Of a DNA stretch of 64,000 nt, positions 55,277 through 61,079 are shown in pieces. Each line of letters starts with the position of its first letter. Position 1 is the first letter of the stretch. The stretch is from a virus: IMG/VR virus record IMGVR_UViG_3300024054_000362, positions 124,001-188,000 of that record; one strand, given 5' to 3'. The notes under the pieces are model-generated. The model was not told the origin of the DNA. It saw nothing but the letters and a program-made list of their open reading frames with translations, and ran no database searches. Made by a program: the position numbers and the translations under genes.

Positions 55277-55539
55277 CAACGTCTCCTCTTTCGCGTGCGT
55301 CGACTGCGTCCGGCGATTTGGAGTAAACACACCGGACGAAGGCCGAAGGTCCGCTGGTACTTCTGCCGTAACTTGTCCTCCATCTTGATGCGTGCGTCGG
55401 TGCAGTCGGTCGCGGCCACGTCGACATAGACGTGTTCGGTCCCGACCGTCTTGACCTTGAGGCCTGCGCGACGAATCTTGCGACTCATCTCGACCACGGT
55501 GACGGGACCCGTGTGGACCTTCATTCGGAAGATCGGCAT
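55276..55539 (-). CDS. Arg-tailed small protein
   Basis: 87 residues. Alpha/beta core (VTVVEMSRKIRRAGLKVKTV, HVYVDVAATDCTDARIKMED) with C-terminal RSRRTRKRRR. Unknown function; same block. Confidence 0.65.
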   Translation of the reverse strand: MPIFRMKVHTGPVTVVEMSRKIRRAGLKVKTVGTEHVYVDVAATDCTDARIKMEDKLRQKYQRTFGLRPVCLLQIAGRSRRTRKRRR

Positions 55540-55575
55540 CAGCGACGCCTCCTGCGCGCACGCTTGCGTTTGCCG

Positions 55576-55600
55576 AGTCTGTAGGTAACGCCTACGGACT
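55576..55600 (-). terminator. Intercistronic stem-loop
   Basis: AGTC-T-GTAGG-TAACG-CCTAC-G-GACT folds into a 9-bp stem with one mismatch and a 5-nt loop, between the 55796 and 55539 genes. No T-tract follows on the minus strand, so it is more likely an attenuator or mRNA-processing stem than a full terminator. Confidence 0.45.
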
Positions 55601-55796
55601 AGCGACGGCGGCGCTTGCGCCAACGCGTGCCGCAGACCTTCGTGCCCCGCGCGGTGCGGATGCAGATCTTGCGACCCTTGCGGCGACCCTTGCGACCGCG
55701 GCGACGGCGACCGACGAGGGTGGGGAGAGCGCCCATGTGGCGACGACGACGGCGGCGACGCTTGCCGAGACCGTCGCCCTGATTCGAGGTGTCCAT
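55599..55796 (-). CDS. Arg-rich protamine-like protein
   Basis: 65 residues from ATG 55796: over one third Arg/Lys (KRRRRRRRHMG, GRRRRGRKGRRKGRK, RWRKRRRR), with two Cys. Protamine-like composition. ATG 55919 is in frame and would add a hydrophobic leader, but it would start inside the palindrome, so 55796 is preferred. Confidence 0.6.
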   Translation of the reverse strand: MDTSNQGDGLGKRRRRRRRHMGALPTLVGRRRRGRKGRRKGRKICIRTARGTKVCGTRWRKRRRR

Positions 55797-55895
55797 CTTC
55801 TTGGTCCTTGTTGAAGTTGCCCCACAAGTCGGCGACGCCGTCTCGATGGGTGTTTCTTTCAAGAAGATCCCACGAGCGATCGAGGTCGTCAAGAT

Positions 55896-55911
55896 GATCG
55901 CTGCTGCGATC
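55896..55911 (-). promoter_or_regulatory. Palindrome upstream of the Arg-rich block
   Basis: GATCGCTGCTGCGATC, the same arm-and-centre variant as at 4881, with an extra GAGCGATCG about 20 nt away (55874). Lies between the divergent genes at 55796 (-) and 55973 (+). Confidence 0.6.
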
Positions 55912-55972
55912 GGTGTCATGGAAGCAGACGCCCAACGGTCACGATTGAAGGTACAGTTACGGCTCCAAACCG

Positions 55973-56680
55973 ATGAAACCGTTCAAACCTGGTAGCGATC
56001 CGCGTAAAGTCTTCAAAGGAGAACACCGCGAACGAAAGCCAACTCGACTGTTCACGTTTGATGACCTTGCTACAGCGGCTGTCGAGGCGCCAGCAACGAC
56101 ACGCAAGAAGCTGCGAACGACGACGAACGCGAGGACCGTAGCGCTCTACATCGTTGACGCACTGGCCCGTGGCTCTGTCCGACTTTCGGACGAAGAAGCT
56201 GTGCAAGCGCTCGCAGGAGCCGCGACGTTGAAGGAATGGCGAGGTCGTTGGCCACGCTTCGATCTATATCGATGCGGCTACCCCGACTGCGTGAACACGC
56301 TCCTCGATGCTGGCCTGTGTGTTAGCCATGGTGGGTCGGCTCGGCCGACCGTGAAGATTGAGGGTGACCACTTCGTGATGTGGACGGGCCGAGCGTACAC
56401 ACCGATCTGTCGGGTGATTTTTGGCGTGATCGATTCGGGTGCGGTCGAGCACATTGATCAGAACAGCTGGAACAACCACCCCGACAACCTCATCGCGCCC
56501 GCCGACGTTCACGTCCGTTCGACGAGACGCAACCGTTGGTCGTATGGCTACGCCGAGCTGGGTGACCTGTTCGGCTTATCGGTCGACGGCACACGACAAG
56601 CTGCGTCGCGTGGACTCTTCGATCCGGCGTCGCTCGACAGCGTGACGAGCTTCTGGTTCCTTCGACAGACCCCGCGTTAG
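55973..56680 (+). CDS. HNH-type homing endonuclease
   Basis: 235 residues. CGYPDCVNTLLDAGLCVSHG zinc site, then AVEHIDQNSWNNHPDNLIAP, the HNH core with H-x-D/N...N. Basic helical N-terminus and a C-terminal HTH-like segment. TACAGT lies 15 nt before the ATG. It sits between the virion-like and replication blocks, a typical place for a mobile nuclease. Confidence 0.8.
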   Translation: MKPFKPGSDPRKVFKGEHRERKPTRLFTFDDLATAAVEAPATTRKKLRTTTNARTVALYIVDALARGSVRLSDEEAVQALAGAATLKEWRGRWPRFDLYRCGYPDCVNTLLDAGLCVSHGGSARPTVKIEGDHFVMWTGRAYTPICRVIFGVIDSGAVEHIDQNSWNNHPDNLIAPADVHVRSTRRNRWSYGYAELGDLFGLSVDGTRQAASRGLFDPASLDSVTSFWFLRQTPR

Positions 56681-56946
56681 CGCAGGGTCGTATCGTTGCC
56701 CTTGCACTTGCGGCAAATTCGAATCGAAAGACCGCGGTACGCGAAGTAGGTAATCTCCTGCTCGTTCAGGTTGGTCTTGGCGCACTTCAGGCAGAGCTTC
56801 TTCTGCATACCGTGGCGCTCTGCCATCTCGTACGCGGTATGCCACATGCCGATCTTGGTGGCAGCGACAACCGCGTCTCGAACGTTCCTGAGGGTCATCC
56901 CATCGGGGAAGACGTGATCGTCGGGCAGGGACGGTCGTTGCGCCAT
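56677..56946 (-). CDS. Member of a three-copy Cys-containing protein family
   Basis: 89 residues from ATG 56946, with AGGAGAG upstream. LRNVRDAVVAATKIGMWHTA, EMAERHGM, CLKCAKTN and CRKCKG follow the pattern of the proteins at 3311 and 23400. This is the shortest copy. Converges with the HNH gene by 4 nt. Confidence 0.65.
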   Translation of the reverse strand: MAQRPSLPDDHVFPDGMTLRNVRDAVVAATKIGMWHTAYEMAERHGMQKKLCLKCAKTNLNEQEITYFAYRGLSIRICRKCKGNDTTLR

Positions 56947-56947
56947 G

Positions 56948-57838
56948 TCACTCTCCTCCCAAGAACGTATCATCGGAAACGATCAGGACCGCCGGTCGAA
57001 GTCCTCGACGTTCAGCGGTAGCACCGACAGCGTGACGTTCGTGGACAGGCGCGATGGTCGCCCAGCTGTAGAGGTCGCGAACGTACTCATGGTCGCTGTT
57101 GGACGCGACGATTGTGGCACCGCGATCGTGTGCGGCACGAAGGGCCGTGGCGAGCGTGACGTGATCGTCGTCGGAGAAGCCTCCCGCCGTGTACTTGTCG
57201 AACGTCTCGTAGTAAGGCGAGTCGGCGTAGACGACGTCACCTGCTTGCGCGGCAGCGATCGTATCTCGGAAATCGGCGTGGCGAACGTCGGCGCCGCGAA
57301 GGGCGTGCGCGACGATCGCCAGGCTTTCGGCGGTGGGAACGCTCGCGCGACTGCGATCACCGCCGTGCGGGACGTTGAACTTGCCCTTGCTGTTTTCACG
57401 GTAGAGACCGTTGAAGCCGAACCGGTTCAGGTACAGGAACCGAGCCGCCGCGAGGACCGGGCTACGCGACTCCTCGGCGCGGATGCGGATGTAGCTCTCT
57501 TTGTCGGTGCCACGATCCACGAGCGTCTTCAGCGCCCACGCGACCGATGCGGAGGTCTTCCGGATCGTCTGATACATCGAGATCAGCGGCTTGCAGTTGT
57601 CGCCGAGCACCATGTCAGGAAGCCCGAGATCGAGCGCGACCGCACCGCCACCGAGGAACGGTTCGACGTAACGTCCTCGGGTGACGGCGAGTCGTGCATG
57701 AATCGCGGGCGCCAAGAGCGGGACCAGCCATCGTTTGCTTCCGACCCACTTGAGTGGCGGGGTGCAGCCGACGCGCGGTGGAAACACGTTCGCTGTGGGA
57801 ACGGTCGATAGCGGGTTGGGCGTTGCGGTCGTCATCAT
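56948..57838 (-). CDS. DNA adenine N6-methyltransferase (Dam/D12 class)
   Basis: 296 residues from ATG 57838, 8 nt after AGGGGG. LKWVGSKRWLVPLLAPAI (motif X), VEPFLGGGAVALDLGLPD (motif I, SAM binding) and YADSPYYE (motif IV) define a D12-class adenine methylase. Motif IV reads D-S-P-Y instead of D-P-P-Y. The genome is rich in GATC, also the core of the regulatory palindromes, so a GATC-methylating role is attractive: methylation could gate late promoters. Target is not proven. Confidence 0.88.
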   Translation of the reverse strand: MMTTATPNPLSTVPTANVFPPRVGCTPPLKWVGSKRWLVPLLAPAIHARLAVTRGRYVEPFLGGGAVALDLGLPDMVLGDNCKPLISMYQTIRKTSASVAWALKTLVDRGTDKESYIRIRAEESRSPVLAAARFLYLNRFGFNGLYRENSKGKFNVPHGGDRSRASVPTAESLAIVAHALRGADVRHADFRDTIAAAQAGDVVYADSPYYETFDKYTAGGFSDDDHVTLATALRAAHDRGATIVASNSDHEYVRDLYSWATIAPVHERHAVGATAERRGLRPAVLIVSDDTFLGGE

Positions 57839-57846
57839 AGAGCCCC

Positions 57847-58008
57847 CTAGAGCTGTGCGAACAGGTACAGCGCGAGCACGATCAAGGTCAGCGTGACAGC
57901 GTAGCGTAGAAGCTGTTCGAGTAGACCTGGACTTTGTAGATACGGATCGCTGCTGCGAACGAGCAAGTCGCGCCACAGGTGGTTACGGGTCTCGCGGCTG
58001 AGTTTCAC
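57847..58008 (-). CDS. Small single-span membrane protein
   Basis: 53 residues from GTG 58008, overlapping the previous stop as GTGA. A charged N-terminal half (LSRETRNHLWRDLLVRSSDP) is followed by a hydrophobic C-terminal helix (YAVTLTLIVLALYLFAQL). Ends 8 nt before the methylase start. Unknown function. Confidence 0.65.
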   Translation of the reverse strand: MKLSRETRNHLWRDLLVRSSDPYLQSPGLLEQLLRYAVTLTLIVLALYLFAQL

Positions 58009-58307
58009 GTTGCCGAGCCTTCGTAGTCCATGCCGAGCTTTAGCTGGTCACGAAGATCCAGGTAGAAGCTGACCGCGGCACGAACGTCGTCGAAAAATTC
58101 TTCGTCGACAGCCACGCCGTCGGCCCTGTATTGACGCGAGACGCGGAAACGACCGTCTTCGACGCGGTCGATCCAAAAATCTGCGAACAGCTCGATGCCG
58201 AAGCCTGCTGGATGCGTCAAGACAACCGCGAACGCGGCCATGAGCTGCTCGGCTTGGGCACGTTCGCGTTCTGGATCGATGTCAGCCATAGGGCGCCGAA
58301 GGTTCAC
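58005..58307 (-). CDS. Small protein of unknown function
   Basis: 100 residues from GTG 58307 (GTGA overlap) or 94 from ATG 58289. Helix then beta pattern (EQLMAAFAVVLTHPAGFGIE, FRVSRQYRADGVAVDEEFFD). Not recognised. Confidence 0.65.
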   Translation of the reverse strand: MNLRRPMADIDPERERAQAEQLMAAFAVVLTHPAGFGIELFADFWIDRVEDGRFRVSRQYRADGVAVDEEFFDDVRAAVSFYLDLRDQLKLGMDYEGSAT

Positions 58308-58984
58308 CCTCGGAGGACGTCCGTCAACACCTGATCGAGGAGCTTGTCGGTCGGCAAGGTTCCGTCGAGCAGCACCGTGTTGTCGAAGTGCTGGTAGGCG
58401 TACGCCAGGTAGCGAGCGCGCAGTCGCTGTTGGTAGGCGCGGTCTTTCTTCTCATACAGCTCGTTGCGCGTTTCGGCGCGTTTGGCGAAACGTTCCTCCA
58501 TGACTTCGGGCGGGATGTCGATGATGTACACGCGATCCGGACGAAGGAACTGGACGCGCTGCTGGAAGGCGTAGATCGCTTCGACGGGGTACTCCTCGGC
58601 CTGATACACGAGGCCGCTGACCTCGACGAGACGATCGGCGATGATGTAGCAGCCGCGATCGTAGGCGGCTTGGAGGTCCGGATCGCGTTCGACGCGATCG
58701 GCGACTAGTAGATACGCCATCCCGCGCGCGGACACGTGTTCGTGCTTGCTGAACACGCGACGGATCATCTGGCCCGGCGCTGACATCGAACTGGGGAAGT
58801 TGCAGGTGTAGATCCTGTCGGTCGTGACACCTTGCTTGTGCAGCGTCTCGGCGACAGCGCGCGAGAGGGTACTCTTGCCGCTACCGTCAGGGCCCTCGAA
58901 GGCGAGGAAGCGTGCACCGCCAGGGCGTGCCGCGAGGCGCTGTTGATCTTCGTAGTCCATGTGTGCGGTCTTGGTCTCGGTCAT
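58304..58984 (-). CDS. tmk: Thymidylate kinase
   Basis: 226 residues from ATG 58984, after GGAGAA. P-loop GPDGSGKST at 31-39, IYTCNFPSSMSAPGQMIRRV, and the D-R motif YIIADRLVEVS. Phosphorylates dTMP to dTDP for dTTP supply. A longer in-frame ORF starts upstream but reads as the shadow of the helicase gene. Placed between helicase and methylase genes in the replication operon. Confidence 0.88.
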   Translation of the reverse strand: MTETKTAHMDYEDQQRLAARPGGARFLAFEGPDGSGKSTLSRAVAETLHKQGVTTDRIYTCNFPSSMSAPGQMIRRVFSKHEHVSARGMAYLLVADRVERDPDLQAAYDRGCYIIADRLVEVSGLVYQAEEYPVEAIYAFQQRVQFLRPDRVYIIDIPPEVMEERFAKRAETRNELYEKKDRAYQQRLRARYLAYAYQHFDNTVLLDGTLPTDKLLDQVLTDVLRG

Positions 58985-58998
58985 GTTCTTCTCCGAAT

Positions 58999-61065
58999 CT
59001 ATCGTGAGGCTGATGCGAGGAACTTGCCTGCGTCGGCGAGGACTTTCGAAAAGCCGACGAACGGAAGCGAACGGCGCATCATGCCGCCGTACGACTTTGC
59101 GAGGATGCGCGTGTCGAGAAGCACGAACACACCGCGATCCGTCGTACTGCGAATCAGTCGACCGGCACCTTGCGCCAACTCGATGGCGGCGCGCGGGAAG
59201 TAGAAGTCGTCCCAGAAGGTGTCTGGGTGCTTCTGTTTCATCATGTCGACGAGCGGATCGTTGAACGATTCGAGGGGCAGCTTGTCGATCACGAGGCACG
59301 ATAGTGCTTCGCCTTGAATGTCCAGCCCGACCCAAAAGCTCTTAGTCGCGAGGAGGACCGAGTCGGTCTGTTCGCGGAACATGTGCGCGAGGGTCTTGTT
59401 GGGCGCGTCGCCCTGAACCAGCAACGGGTAGTCGATGTTGCCTTGCAACTGCTCCGCGACGTACTTCAGGCGCCGCCACGACGTGAACAGGACGAGCGTG
59501 CGCCCTTTGCAATCACGGATGAGCGTCTTGATCGCTTCAGCGGCCTTCTGGTTGTAGATCGCGTCGTTTTCTGGAATCGGCCACGGGATGCCGAGCGGTA
59601 CGATGAACTTGGCTTGTGTCGCGAAGTTGAAGGGGCTCGGTACACGCACACCGATGACGTTGGCGCCGGGGACGTTGGTGCCGCGTTGGGCGAACTGCCA
59701 GCTGTGCAGCCGGACGTCTTCGTTGCCGGCGTTGACTTTGTCGGTGCCGGGTAAAACCGCTTGGCGGACGAGGCCCAGCTCGTCGCGGATGAAGTCGAAC
59801 GTTCCGCCGCTCGTCATCGTCGCAGACACGCAGATCACCGACGGGTACCGTTCGAAGACGCGCTCGGAAAGATGCTGTCCGACGCGGTATGGGACGGCGC
59901 GAAGCCGGACGGTAGCAGCCGTGACGCGCTGATCGTCGTTTGGCTTGTCGATCCAGTACGCCGTCGTGTCGTTGAGCTGCCCTGCAAATTCCTTGATTTG
60001 GACGACGAACGTCTCAGCACGGTCGCGACAGGACTTTCGCATCGCACACGTTCCACAGAGCGCGGGCGTGTCACATCCACAGCCGCCCTGCGCAGCCCGC
60101 ATCGCATCGTCAAGCACGTCGACGATTTCGATCGTCGCCACGCAATCGACTTCAGCGACGCGGGGTGATTCCATGTTGAGCGCGTAGCGCGCGACGTCTT
60201 CGAAGAAGGGGCTCGCGGTGTCGCGCAACGCCTTGGCGAGTCCGCGATCGCCGAGATACTTCGAGATGTCGGATGCGAGCTGGTTGATGTGGGTCAGGCC
60301 CAGTTCGCGACCGAAACATCGCCGCGCGATGTTGGCAGCCTCGTGAGCCTCATCGAAGATGACGGTCTGGAAGTTCGTCCACGTCGGATCAGTTGTGTGG
60401 AGCAACTTGGAGAAGAACAGGTCGTAGTTGGCGACCACCACGGTGGCGTTCTCTGCGTTGTCGGCGGCGCGTTCGGCGAAGCACGACTCGTAGTAGGCAC
60501 ACGCGCGACGCCCGCAGCGTTCACCAGACACCGAGAAGACGTTCCACGTCCGTTGTGAGACAGCCGGTGGCGCCTCGGACTGATCGCCGGTAGGGGTGGC
60601 TGTTCCCCATGCGCTGAGCGCTTGCGCTTCGATGTTTCCGTCGAGATCGAGTCCCGGAATCGGTGCACCACTGTCGAACATCGCCATCTCGCGCTGGCAG
60701 AGGTAGTTCGCACGGCCCTTGAGGAGCGCGAAACTGAAGTCAATCTCTTCGTCGGCGGCGGCGAAGGCTTTCTCGACGACCGGAAGATCCTTGTCGATCA
60801 GCTGCTCCTGCAGCGCCTTGTTCGCCGTGACGACGAGGACGCGTCGACCCTTGTGGACGGCGTGCCGGATGGCCGGAATCAAGTACGCCATCGTTTTGCC
60901 GGTTCCAGTCGGTGCTTCTCCAAGGAGAACGAGGCGACCTTCGATCGCCTCGTCGACGGCCTGTGCAAGCTGCACTTGACCTTCACGCTTGGAGTACCCC
61001 GGGATCACGGTCGCAAGCGCACCCGTGAAGTCGTCGAACATGTTGTCGATGTAGTTCGTGCTCAT
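58999..61065 (-). CDS. DinG/XPD-family superfamily 2 helicase
   Basis: 688 residues. Walker A in LLGEAPTGTGKTMAYLIPAI near 50, a Cys cluster CGRRACAYYESC for the 4Fe-4S site, DEAH in VIFDEAHEAANIARR, and motif VI QGAGRLIRSTTDRGVF near the end. A second Cys set (GGCGCDTPALCGTC, CRD) lies in the arch region. Iron-sulphur 5'-3' helicases of this family unwind forks, D-loops or R-loops. Ends 14 nt before tmk and follows the polymerase by 14 nt. Confidence 0.9.
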   Translation of the reverse strand: MSTNYIDNMFDDFTGALATVIPGYSKREGQVQLAQAVDEAIEGRLVLLGEAPTGTGKTMAYLIPAIRHAVHKGRRVLVVTANKALQEQLIDKDLPVVEKAFAAADEEIDFSFALLKGRANYLCQREMAMFDSGAPIPGLDLDGNIEAQALSAWGTATPTGDQSEAPPAVSQRTWNVFSVSGERCGRRACAYYESCFAERAADNAENATVVVANYDLFFSKLLHTTDPTWTNFQTVIFDEAHEAANIARRCFGRELGLTHINQLASDISKYLGDRGLAKALRDTASPFFEDVARYALNMESPRVAEVDCVATIEIVDVLDDAMRAAQGGCGCDTPALCGTCAMRKSCRDRAETFVVQIKEFAGQLNDTTAYWIDKPNDDQRVTAATVRLRAVPYRVGQHLSERVFERYPSVICVSATMTSGGTFDFIRDELGLVRQAVLPGTDKVNAGNEDVRLHSWQFAQRGTNVPGANVIGVRVPSPFNFATQAKFIVPLGIPWPIPENDAIYNQKAAEAIKTLIRDCKGRTLVLFTSWRRLKYVAEQLQGNIDYPLLVQGDAPNKTLAHMFREQTDSVLLATKSFWVGLDIQGEALSCLVIDKLPLESFNDPLVDMMKQKHPDTFWDDFYFPRAAIELAQGAGRLIRSTTDRGVFVLLDTRILAKSYGGMMRRSLPFVGFSKVLADAGKFLASASR

Positions 61066-61079
61066 GCTGCTCCCCTAGT

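Noticed and set aside
58985-59335. Longer N-terminus for the thymidylate kinase
   Set aside because: The extra 117 residues are Arg/His-rich and overlap the helicase gene; ATG 58984 has an RBS and fits the family length.
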